DNA of 64,000 bases from JBCAXA01 sp038534295. GTDB taxonomy: Bacteria; Pseudomonadota; Gammaproteobacteria; Steroidobacterales; Woeseiaceae. This document shows, piece after piece, positions 38,634 through 47,194 of the stretch. Within the stretch, counting starts at the first letter, position 1. Each line of letters starts with the position of its first letter. The stretch covers positions 868,001 through 932,000 of the forward strand of contig JBCAXA010000001.1 of assembly GCA_038534295.1 (NCBI GenBank). Reading direction: 5' to 3'. Made by a program: the position numbers and the translations under genes. The notes below the pieces were generated by a model, which saw only the letters and a program-made list of their open reading frames with translations, ran no database searches and was not told where the DNA came from.

Positions 38634-38787
38634 GCCGGTTGTCGAGCCTTTGTCGGACAGCGGTGCGGATCGCTGACCGGCATTCCGCCGCCGTCTATTG
38701 CACCGCAACACAGGCTGGGCTAGCGTAACGCCGCTACGGGGGTAGTGCCTGACGACAACAGACGAGCCGGCAGGCCTACGGAAAAAC

Positions 38788-40077
38788 ATGGAACGCATCA
38801 TCGTACTCGGCGGCGGCGCCGGCGGACTGGAGCTTGCCGTCAAGCTCGGTCGTAAGCTCAGGCGAGCCCGCGACGTCGAGGTCGTGCTGGTCGACAAGAA
38901 CCCCACGCACATCTGGAAACCGTTGTTCCATGAAGTGGCGACCGGCTCGCTGAACTCCTACCACGACGAAGCCAGCTACCAAATGCTGGCGCGCAAGCAC
39001 AAGTTCAAATTTAAGCTGGGTCGTGCCACGCACATCGACCTCGACACAAAGCGCATCGAACTCGCCCCGATCGAGGCCGACGGGGCCGAGATGGTACCGA
39101 CGCGGCACATCGGCTTTGACCAGCTGATCGTGTGTGTCGGCAGTCTAAGCAACGATTTCGGTATTGCCGGCGTCAAGGAATTCAGTCGCCAGCTCGACTC
39201 GCGGGCAGACGCCGAGCAGTTCCATAAAGCGTTCACGGCGCAGATGCATCGCGTCAATGCACTGGATGCAAGCGCCGATCCCGAACTCAATGTGGTCATC
39301 GTTGGCGGTGGCGCCACGGGCGTCGAGCTCGCCGCCGATATGCACAACGTCGTGCAGCGACTTCGCGAGTACGGTTTCGAGCATTTCTCGAAAGAACGCC
39401 TGAAGGTTCGGCTCATCGAGGCTGCCGATGAGCTGCTGCCGCGCTTGCCGATCCGCATCGGCGCCTCGGTCAATCGTGAGCTCAACAAAATTGGCGTCGA
39501 GGTGCGCGTTGGCACGCGCGTGTCGAAAGTCGAAGCCAAGGCAGTCATCACCAGCGAAAGCGAAGCGATCCCGGCCGATATTTCGGTGTGGGCGGCCGGC
39601 GTCAAAGCGCCGCAGTGGATCGCCGACTCGGGGTTCCCGGTCGACAAGCTTGGCCGTATTGAAGTCGAGCCGGACTTGGGTGTGCAAGGTTACGAGGGTG
39701 TGTACGCACTCGGCGATTGCTGCGCGTGCAAGGATCGCGACGGCAATGAGATTCCGCCACGCGCCCAAGCCGCCCACCAGATGGCGGCGATTGTCGCGCG
39801 CAACATTGTCGCCGGCCGTAAAGGCAAGGACGCGAAGCCGTTCATCTATCGCGACTTCGGCAGCCTGATCAGCCTATCCAAATACTCGACGGTCGGTAAT
39901 TTGATGGGCAACCTGATGCGCGGCAGCATCTTCATCGAAGGTTGGCTCGCGCGCATGTTCTATCTGTCGCTCTACCGCATGCACCAGACCGCCGTACACG
40001 GCATGTTCTCAACCTTTCTGATCATGCTTGGTGACCGCATCTACAAGGCGACGCGCGCGGAAGTGAAGCTGCACTAA
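38788..40077 (+). CDS. ndh: NADH dehydrogenase type II (NDH-2)
   Basis: The 429-residue FAD enzyme has two Rossmann motifs: VLGGGAGGLELAVKLG (residues 6-21, FAD) and VVIVGGGATGVELAADM (about 170-186, NADH). Typical NDH-2 blocks follow: FGQ-like LAREY pattern, YALGDCCACKD, PPRAQAAHQMA and the amphipathic C-terminal membrane-binding stretch (WLARMFYLSLYRMHQTAVHG). It passes electrons from NADH to quinone without pumping protons. It is monocistronic. Confidence 0.95.
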   Translation: MERIIVLGGGAGGLELAVKLGRKLRRARDVEVVLVDKNPTHIWKPLFHEVATGSLNSYHDEASYQMLARKHKFKFKLGRATHIDLDTKRIELAPIEADGAEMVPTRHIGFDQLIVCVGSLSNDFGIAGVKEFSRQLDSRADAEQFHKAFTAQMHRVNALDASADPELNVVIVGGGATGVELAADMHNVVQRLREYGFEHFSKERLKVRLIEAADELLPRLPIRIGASVNRELNKIGVEVRVGTRVSKVEAKAVITSESEAIPADISVWAAGVKAPQWIADSGFPVDKLGRIEVEPDLGVQGYEGVYALGDCCACKDRDGNEIPPRAQAAHQMAAIVARNIVAGRKGKDAKPFIYRDFGSLISLSKYSTVGNLMGNLMRGSIFIEGWLARMFYLSLYRMHQTAVHGMFSTFLIMLGDRIYKATRAEVKLH

Positions 40078-40235
40078 ATCGGCTGCGGAAGCGTTTCTGC
40101 GCAGCCATGCGGCCAGTTGCGCCTGGCAGGGTGCGCCGACCGCTTCGTTTACTGTCGTACCGATCCCCGATGTCGGCGCAAAACTTTGCCTGCGCTGGCA
40201 CGGCCGCCGAAGCGGCCGCGCCTTCCACTGCGTGC

Positions 40236-40664
40236 CTACTCGTATGCGAGGCCAGCCTTGATCGTCATAGCGATCGCTTCGGCCGTCATTTTCTTGGTTA
40301 ACATCGAGCGAACTTCGAGCGTTTCAGCGTCGATCAGCAGCGCGTGTCCGGTCTTGCCGGCGTTCATCTTGAAGTGCTCGCCAAGACCGAGCGCGTTCGC
40401 GAGCATCTTGGACTGGGCACGGGTGTTGTCGTTGGTTAGGTCCAGCCGAACGAACAGCACCTGTTCGCGATCGAGCTTGGCCATTTTGCGGGCGTCGGCG
40501 ATGGCGGGGTCGAGCAGCTTGCAGCTCGGGCACCAGTCAGCGTAGTACAGCACCGAGTAGAGTTCTGCTTCGCCGGTATTGGCAGCTTCGGCAGATTCGG
40601 CGGACTCGGCGGTGCAACCGGCGATGACAAATGACAGGCTGAGGGCAGCCAACAGGGCTTTCAT
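40236..40664 (-). CDS. Thioredoxin-like lipoprotein
   Basis: The 142-residue precursor has the lipobox I-A-G-C (Cys17) and an Ala/Glu/Ser-rich linker. A thioredoxin fold follows with the active site W-C-P-S-C-K (Cys45 and Cys48). LYYADWCPSCKLLDPAIADARKMA, then VLFVRLDLTNDNTRAQSKMLANALG, fits periplasmic thiol reductases. ATG 40664 is preferred over the start at 40703. It is convergent with ndh. Confidence 0.88.
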   Translation of the reverse strand: MKALLAALSLSFVIAGCTAESAESAEAANTGEAELYSVLYYADWCPSCKLLDPAIADARKMAKLDREQVLFVRLDLTNDNTRAQSKMLANALGLGEHFKMNAGKTGHALLIDAETLEVRSMLTKKMTAEAIAMTIKAGLAYE

Positions 40665-40767
40665 TGGGTGTTCTCCAGGTCCGGCGCCGCTTTCGGCGCG
40701 CACAAATTTGGGGTGCGGCGCCCAGTGGCACCGCAGGTCAATCGAGGAGACCGGATTACCCCGGAAA

Positions 40768-42162
40768 TTATTTCCGGGAACTGAGCCCGCCTGCGAATAC
40801 CACTACGGCGCTCGCCGCCAGCGGCACCCAGCGCTCGGCCCAGTCACCCAACGTGTTCGGCTGGGCATTGAAGGCGATGGTCAGCCCGAACCCGACGAGC
40901 ATCGCGATGAGGGTCGTGATCGGCCCGATGCTTCGGCCAAACAGCCGCGCAACCAGCAGCGGCCCGAACGCCGATCCCAAGGCATGCCAGGCGAACAGCA
41001 CACGGTTAAAGATGTCGTCCGGCAGGTACAGCGCGAGCAGCGCGGCCAATGCGCACAGCACCAGCACGGTCGCACGCACCGCAAACGTGCTACCGCTGCG
41101 GGCCTCGCCGAGCGAAAAGTCGTGCGATACGGCCGATGCCGCTACCAACAGCTGACTGTCGGTGGTCGACATGATCGCCGAGAGCACGGCCGCAAGGACG
41201 ATCGCCGCCAGCACCGGCGCCAGCACCGTCTGCGTGTAGACGAACAACACCTGGTCGTTGATCGTTTCTGCGTTAATCAGCCAGCGCGCGGTCCAGCCAA
41301 CGCAAAGCATGCCCGCATAGATGATCACGGCCCATAGAATCGCGATGGTCCGTGCGCGCGCAACGTCAGCAGGGGCTGCCATGGCCATGAATCGGTTCAC
41401 GACATGCGGCTGGCCGGGGTAGCCAAAGCCGATACCGAGCAGACCAAAACCGAATGCGAGCGCTGCGCCCCACCCGGCTTGCCCCGGCGCGAGCGGTTCG
41501 CTCGCGAACATCGCATTGAGCGCAGCGACGAAGTCACCGAAACCGCCGACGGCGACGATCCCGGCGAGCGGCAGTAACAGCGCGGCGCCGGCCATCGCAA
41601 GGCCCTGCAGCGTGTCGCTAACGCTCGCCGCCCAAAAGCCGCCGAGCACGGTGTAGACGAGCACCAGTGCCGCACCGGCGACAATGCCGGCCTCGCGCGG
41701 CCACGCAAAGTACACTTCGACGGCGCGCGCCGCCGCTTCGAACTGCGAAGCAATGTAGAACACAAACGCAAACAGAATCATCAGCGCCGCGACGCGGCCG
41801 ATCGCCTTGCGGGCCGAACCCAACGATGCCGGCACGATGAATTCGGTCAGGGTTAGCGAGCCATCCGCGGCACTCTGGCGCTGCAAGCGCGGTGCAATAA
41901 GGAGCCAGTTGATCAAGAACCCGCTGAGCGTTGCGGGAAACAGCCAAATCGCTGCGGGGCCCCACGCAAAGGCTGCGCCACTGACGCCGACCAGCGTCCA
42001 GGCCGATGACGAACTCGCTGACGCGCTGAACGCCGCGATAGCCGGCCCGAGGCGCCGACCGCCGAGCAGATAGTCACCGTGCGTCTGGCTACGTCGCGAT
42101 GCCCAAAATCCGATCGCAAGCAGCGCGATGCCGTAGGCAGCAAGGGTTAGTTCAGCCAACAA
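40768..42162 (-). CDS. Sodium:solute symporter, PutP-like
   Basis: The 464-residue protein of about 13 membrane helices belongs to the SSS family. DYLLGGRRLGPAIAAFSASASSSSAWTLVGVSGAAFAWG carries the sodium-site segment, and GFGYPGQPHVVNRFMAM is the PutP-like signature (F-G-x-P-G-Q-P-H). VLSAIMSTTDSQLLVAASAVSHDF supplies the last sodium-site helix. The likely substrate is proline or a related amino acid, not proven. Its promoter lies on the side of the REP-like array. Confidence 0.9.
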   Translation of the reverse strand: MLAELTLAAYGIALLAIGFWASRRSQTHGDYLLGGRRLGPAIAAFSASASSSSAWTLVGVSGAAFAWGPAAIWLFPATLSGFLINWLLIAPRLQRQSAADGSLTLTEFIVPASLGSARKAIGRVAALMILFAFVFYIASQFEAAARAVEVYFAWPREAGIVAGAALVLVYTVLGGFWAASVSDTLQGLAMAGAALLLPLAGIVAVGGFGDFVAALNAMFASEPLAPGQAGWGAALAFGFGLLGIGFGYPGQPHVVNRFMAMAAPADVARARTIAILWAVIIYAGMLCVGWTARWLINAETINDQVLFVYTQTVLAPVLAAIVLAAVLSAIMSTTDSQLLVAASAVSHDFSLGEARSGSTFAVRATVLVLCALAALLALYLPDDIFNRVLFAWHALGSAFGPLLVARLFGRSIGPITTLIAMLVGFGLTIAFNAQPNTLGDWAERWVPLAASAVVVFAGGLSSRK

Positions 42163-42234
42163 ACGCCTCCCCCGGTTTGCTGAACGCGGCAGTGTGGCAG
42201 ATCGAGCATTCCCGTGCTGGCCATACGCCGACGA

Positions 42235-42745
42235 CGCTCCCCGATCGCGCCCGGAAGGGCGCTCCTACATCTTCGGTCACCGCCGCGCCAAACAGAGATG
42301 TATGAGCGGGCTTCTGCCCGCGATTTGCCGATGCCGTCGACGCTCCCCAATCGCGCCCGGAAGGGCGCTCCTACATCTTCGATTACCGCACCGCCAAACG
42401 CAGATGTAGGAGCGGGCTTCTGCCCGCGATGCGACGACACCGCCGACGCTCCCCAATCGCGCCCGGAAGGGCGCTCCTACATCTTCGGTCACCGCCGCGC
42501 CAAACGCAGATGTAGGAGCGGGCTTCTGCCCGCGATGCAATGACGCCGACGCTCCCCGATCGCGCCCGGAAGGGCGCTCCTACATCTTCGATCGCTGCGC
42601 CGCCAAACGGACATGTAGGAGCGGGCTTCTGCCCGCGATTTGCCGATGCCGTCGACGCTCCCCGATCGCGCCCGGAAGGGCGCTCCTACATCTTCGGTCA
42701 CCGCCGCGCCAAACGCAGATGTAGGAGCGGGCTTCTGCCCGCGAT
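42235..42745. repeat. Five-copy array of dumbbell REP-like elements
   Basis: Five units start at 42235, 42341, 42447, 42550 and 42656 (periods 106, 106, 103, 106). Each unit holds one small hairpin GCGCCC-GGAA-GGGCGC and one GCGGGC-TTCT-GCCCGC in fixed order. Between them CTCCTACATC and GATGTAGGAG form a longer arm around a 25-base variable loop. Unit 1 has one change (GATGTATGAG). The GTAGGAGCGGGC-type element resembles REP sequences of pseudomonads. It lies between divergent genes (symporter - and 5-oxoprolinase +), leaving about 70-100 bases of promoter on each side. Confidence 0.93.
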
Positions 42746-42848
42746 GTGACGCCCGGTTGCCTCACCAATCGCGACGGGACCAACGACGCGGCGCACGCCC
42801 GGCAATGCCCAACACGACAGCACCGCGCCGCTTCGGTACGCTCGCGCG

Positions 42849-45800
42849 ATGCACGACGGCTGGGATTTCTGGATCGATCGCGGTGGCACGTTTACCGACG
42901 TGATCGCCCGCGCGCCTGACGGCGCCGTCACGACGACCAAACTACTGTCCGACAATCCGGCGCACTACGACGATGCGGTGGGCGAAGGGGTGCGACGCCT
43001 CCTGCCGGCCGGCCAGCGCGCGCGTTCACTGCGTGTCGGCACGACGGTCGCAACGAACGCGTTACTAACGAGGCGTGGTGCGCGCACCGCATTGGTCGTG
43101 ACCGAAGGCTTCGCCGATCTGTTGTTGATCGGCCATCAGCAGCGACCTGAGCTGTTTGCACTCGACATCAAAAAACCGGCGCCGCTCTATGAACGCGTCA
43201 TCGAAGCGACCGGCCGTCTGTCCGCGAACGGGGATGAAATCGAGCCGCTAGCGCTTGATGGCGTCCGCGCAGCGTTAAACGCACTTCGCGGCGAGGGCAT
43301 CGAAGCCGTCGCCATCTCACTGCTGCACGCCTATCGCAATCCAGCGCACGAAAAGGCAATCGGCGCCATCGCACGCGATCTCGGTTTCGCCGACGTGCGA
43401 TTGTCGTCCGACGTCAGTGCACTGATTCGCTATGTCGAACGAACGGCCACTACGTTGATCGATGCGTATCTGTCGCCCGTGCTCAACGACTACTTGGGTC
43501 GCCTGACCGTGAGCCTCGACGCGCTCGGCGCACCACCGATCGCCGTCATGCAAAGCAACGGCGGCCTTGCCAGCGTGGCATCGGTCAGCGGTCGTACAAC
43601 AATCCTATCTGGGCCAGCCGCCGGCGTTGTCGGCATGGCGCGGGCGGCCGGTGAGATTGGGCTCGATCGGCTCATTGGCTTTGATATGGGCGGCACGTCG
43701 ACCGATGTCTGTGCGTTCGATGGCGATCTCCCGCTGACATATGGCGCAACCATCGCCGGCATCGCCATCGCTGAGCCGCAAGTCGCCATCGAAACGATTG
43801 CGGCGGGTGGCGGTTCGGTGCTGCATTACACCGACGGCCGGCTGCAGGCGGGTCCGGCCTCGGCCGGCGCCGATCCTGGGCCGGCGGCGTATCGCAACGG
43901 AGGTCCGCTTACCGTCACCGACGCCAACCTCGTGCTCGGCCGCTTGCCGGCCGACGCGTTACCGGCAGTGTTTGGCGCAAACGCGGACCAGCCGCTCGAC
44001 AAGGCCGCAGCCGAGACCGCGTTTCGGTCATTGGCGGAGCAGATTGCCGCCGCAGAGCACACACCCGCGACGATAGAGACGCTGGCAGCCGGATTCCTCG
44101 ACGTTGCGGTCGAGCACATGGCCAACGCGATCCGCCGCATCACGCTGGCGCAAGGTCGCAACCCGGCAGACTACACGCTCGCCGTGTTCGGCGGTGCCGC
44201 TGCGCAGCACTGTTGCGCCGTTGCAGAACGCATCGGCGTTACACGCATCTGGCTGCACCCGTTCGCCGGTGTGCTGTCCGCACTTGGCGTCGGCCTTGCG
44301 CCGCAAAAACGCACGCGCACCCAGAGCCTGGAGTCAACGCTCGACGATTGCGGCGAGTCGCTGACCGCGATCGCGACCAACCTGCTGGACGAGATGCGCT
44401 CGGAATGGCCGGACGACAGCCCGCGACCGACTGTCGAGCGCGTCATTGTTGGCCTTAGGTACGGGCGCAGCAACGCGGTACTCGAGCAGCCGGTCGCCGA
44501 TCGCGCAACGCTTGCCGCGACGTTCCGTCGTCAGTACCACAAACAGTTCGGTCAAACGCCAAACGATGCGATCGAGGTTGCGTGGCTGCGCGGTGAACTG
44601 GCCGAGCGACCGGCGGACGACGTACCGGAAATCTCGCGCACGCCCCGCAGCCAGGACGCGTCGCAGACACACGTGTTCGACGGCCGGCAATGGTGCGAGG
44701 TACCCATGCTTGCGGCGGCGGATCTGTCGGCGGGGGCAACGGTCGACGGCCCAGCGGTGATTGTCGACGCACACACGACGCTTTGGCTGGCACCGGGTTG
44801 GCGCCTTGCCAGCCACGCCGGTGGCGCGCTGTTGCTCGAACAAACGGCGTTGCGCAGCGCCAATGTGGGCACCGAACGCAACCCGCAGTTGCTCGAAGTA
44901 TTCAACGGTCGCTTCATGGCCATCGCTGAACGCATGGGCAAGACGCTCGAGCGTACGGCGCAGTCGGTCAACATCCGCGAGCGGCTCGACTATTCATGCG
45001 CCGTGTTCGATGCGGGCGGACGGTTGCTCGCAAACGCGCCACACATGCCGGTGCACCTCGGCAGCATGGGTGAGTCGGTGCGCGTTGCGCGTGAGCGCTT
45101 CGGCAATGCTGCCAGAGACGGCGATGTTTGGGTGCTCAACTCGCCCTACGACGGCGGCACGCACTTGCCGGACATCACGGTTGTTGCGCCGTGGTTTGCC
45201 GAATCCAGTGATGCGCAGTTCTATTTGGCGGCACGCGCCCATCACGCCGATGTCGGCGGCACGACGCCAGGCTCCATGCCCGCGGACAGTCGCCACATCG
45301 ATGAAGAAGGCGTGCTGATCGATTGCCGGCAGCTGCTGCGCCGAGGTGCTTCGCTGGCCGACGAACTCGCCGCTGAGTGGGCACGACACCCCTACCCGCC
45401 GCGCAACGTCGCGCAAAATCTCGCTGACCTGAACGCACAGGTGGCCGCCTTGCGGGAAGGCGCCCGCGGGCTCGATGAGACCCAACGTGAGTTTGGCTTA
45501 GACGTGCTAAATCGCTATGCCGGCTACGTGCATGACAACGCGGCGGAAGCGGTGCGCCTCCTGATACGCGAACTCGGTAACGGTGAGGCAACGCTGCCGC
45601 TCGACGTCGGCGGCCATATTCGCGTACGCGTTGCTGGCGGTAACGACCGCTTGGCGGTGTCGTTTACCGATACCTCGCCGCAGTCGTCCGGCAACTTCAA
45701 TGCACCGCCGGCCGTGTGTCGCGCGGCCGTTTTGTACGTATTTCGCTGTCTGGTCGATCGACCGATTCCGCTGAACGACGGCTGCCTCGAGCCCATCGAT

Positions 45801-46400
45801 CTCGACATACCGTCGGGATCGTTGCTCGCACCCACCTATCCAGCCGCCGTTGTCGCCGGCAATGTCGAAACGTCGCAGATCGTGACTGACGCGTTGTTGC
45901 TCGCCATCGGTCGCGCAGCGGCCAGTCAAGGCACGATGAACAATCTGACGTTTGGCAACGATCGTCACCAATACTACGAAACCATTGCTGGCGGGGCCGG
46001 TGCCGGACCCGGCTTTGACGGTGCCGACGCCGTGCACACCCACATGACCAATTCGCGGCTCACAGATCCCGAAGTGCTCGAGGCGCGTTTTCCGGTACGC
46101 GTCCGGCGGTTTGGCGTTCGCCACGGCTCGGGCGGCGCCGGCGAGTTCCATGGCGGCGCGGGCGTCGTCCGTACGATCGAGTTTTTGGAAGCGGTCGAGG
46201 TATCGCTGCTGTCCGGTCGCCGCGCACATGCGCCGCCCGGACTCGCCGGTGGCGATGCCGGCATGTCCGGCGTGAATCAAATTGTTCGACGCGATGGATC
46301 GCGCGAGACCATTCCCGGTGTTTGGCGCGGTCCGCTTGGCGCTGGCGACGTCATCGAAATCGCCACACCGGGCGGCGGCGGTTTCGGTCGCGCCCGCTAA
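42849..46400 (+). CDS. 5-oxoprolinase/hydantoinase, fused HyuA-HyuB
   Basis: The 1183-residue fusion is of the kind found in eukaryotic 5-oxoprolinase. The N-terminal HyuA half (about 1-680) begins WDFWIDRGGTFTDVIARAPDG and contains VGTTVATNALLTRRGARTALVVTEGF, GFDMGGTSTDVCAFDG and GGGSVLHY (ATP-binding, actin-like). The C-terminal HyuB half (about 690-1183) has NIRERLDYSCAVFDAGGRLLANAPHMPVHLGSMGESV, NSPYDGGTHLPDITVVAPWF and GAGPGFDGADAVHTHMTNSRLTDPE. It hydrolyses 5-oxo-L-proline to glutamate with ATP, or a hydantoin. ATG 42849 is 103 bases after the repeat array. Confidence 0.94.
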   Translation: MHDGWDFWIDRGGTFTDVIARAPDGAVTTTKLLSDNPAHYDDAVGEGVRRLLPAGQRARSLRVGTTVATNALLTRRGARTALVVTEGFADLLLIGHQQRPELFALDIKKPAPLYERVIEATGRLSANGDEIEPLALDGVRAALNALRGEGIEAVAISLLHAYRNPAHEKAIGAIARDLGFADVRLSSDVSALIRYVERTATTLIDAYLSPVLNDYLGRLTVSLDALGAPPIAVMQSNGGLASVASVSGRTTILSGPAAGVVGMARAAGEIGLDRLIGFDMGGTSTDVCAFDGDLPLTYGATIAGIAIAEPQVAIETIAAGGGSVLHYTDGRLQAGPASAGADPGPAAYRNGGPLTVTDANLVLGRLPADALPAVFGANADQPLDKAAAETAFRSLAEQIAAAEHTPATIETLAAGFLDVAVEHMANAIRRITLAQGRNPADYTLAVFGGAAAQHCCAVAERIGVTRIWLHPFAGVLSALGVGLAPQKRTRTQSLESTLDDCGESLTAIATNLLDEMRSEWPDDSPRPTVERVIVGLRYGRSNAVLEQPVADRATLAATFRRQYHKQFGQTPNDAIEVAWLRGELAERPADDVPEISRTPRSQDASQTHVFDGRQWCEVPMLAAADLSAGATVDGPAVIVDAHTTLWLAPGWRLASHAGGALLLEQTALRSANVGTERNPQLLEVFNGRFMAIAERMGKTLERTAQSVNIRERLDYSCAVFDAGGRLLANAPHMPVHLGSMGESVRVARERFGNAARDGDVWVLNSPYDGGTHLPDITVVAPWFAESSDAQFYLAARAHHADVGGTTPGSMPADSRHIDEEGVLIDCRQLLRRGASLADELAAEWARHPYPPRNVAQNLADLNAQVAALREGARGLDETQREFGLDVLNRYAGYVHDNAAEAVRLLIRELGNGEATLPLDVGGHIRVRVAGGNDRLAVSFTDTSPQSSGNFNAPPAVCRAAVLYVFRCLVDRPIPLNDGCLEPIDLDIPSGSLLAPTYPAAVVAGNVETSQIVTDALLLAIGRAAASQGTMNNLTFGNDRHQYYETIAGGAGAGPGFDGADAVHTHMTNSRLTDPEVLEARFPVRVRRFGVRHGSGGAGEFHGGAGVVRTIEFLEAVEVSLLSGRRAHAPPGLAGGDAGMSGVNQIVRRDGSRETIPGVWRGPLGAGDVIEIATPGGGGFGRAR

Positions 46401-46585
46401 ACGCGCCGCGTTGCAACTTGTCGCCTAAACCCGACGCTTCATCGTTCTAACGCTGCAATGCGCCGACGAGCGGCCTAGAATCCGCGCAGCCGTGACGGTA
46501 CCGCGCAGGAAAAGCGCGCAGGGCCGCACCGCTCGCTGGGTAACACCGGGGCCGCTCGATGCCCCACGTTTTTACGGAGACTCTC

Positions 46586-47182
46586 ATGATTACAGGTTTT
46601 GCTGCGCGCGCAGGCCTCGTGCTCGCCGTGCTGGGTGCTACGTCGCACGCCATGGCCACTGACGTTAGCTACGACTTTTTCGAACTTCGCTTTGTCGATG
46701 CGGAACTCGACGACTCCAACGCCGACGGCGACGGTTTTCTGATTGGCGGCTCGTACAACGTGTCCGGCAACTGGCTGATTATCGGTAGCTACCAGACGCT
46801 GGAGTTTGATGGCGACGTCGATCTGAACACGCTGGAGTTCGGCGGCGGTTACGTCTGGCCGATCGACCCGCAATACGATCTGTTCGCGACCGGCTCGATC
46901 GTCCGCGCGGAAGTCGATGCCGGCACGTTCGACGACGACGAGACGGGCTTTCGGATCGTTGGCGGCGCACGCGCCAAGTTCACGTCGCAGTTTGAAGGCC
47001 GCGCTGAGCTCAACTACATCGACGTTGACGACAGCGACACGTTCATCCGCCTCGGTGGTGATTTCTACTTCACGCCGGAATTCGCGGGCGGCGTCACGCT
47101 CGACGTCGGCGGTGACGTCGATGCCATCACCTTCGGTATTCGCTATTTCTTTGGAGAGCGCCGCGTCCGCGACGTTCGCTGA
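46586..47182 (+). CDS. Outer-membrane beta-barrel protein
   Basis: The 198-residue precursor has a signal peptide (FAARAGLVLAVLGATSHAMA). The mature part is built of alternating strands: YDFFELRFVDAELDDSNADGDGFLIGGSYNVSGNWLIIGSYQTLEFDGDVDLNTLEFGGGYVWPI. It ends AITFGIRYFFGERRVRDVR, giving an 8-stranded barrel with acidic loops. ATG 46586 has a GGAG eight bases upstream. A Rho-independent terminator follows at 47206. The family is OmpA/OmpX-like barrels, function unknown. Confidence 0.85.
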   Translation: MITGFAARAGLVLAVLGATSHAMATDVSYDFFELRFVDAELDDSNADGDGFLIGGSYNVSGNWLIIGSYQTLEFDGDVDLNTLEFGGGYVWPIDPQYDLFATGSIVRAEVDAGTFDDDETGFRIVGGARAKFTSQFEGRAELNYIDVDDSDTFIRLGGDFYFTPEFAGGVTLDVGGDVDAITFGIRYFFGERRVRDVR

Positions 47183-47194
47183 TTTACGCTTGCG

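Noticed and set aside
42235..42745. Regular repeat array as CRISPR
   Set aside because: Repeats are themselves hairpin pairs of about 90 bases and the intervals are nearly identical sequence, not unique spacers; no cas genes are present.
42235..42745. Repeat array as attC sites
   Set aside because: The units lack GTTRRRY cores and contain no genes between copies.
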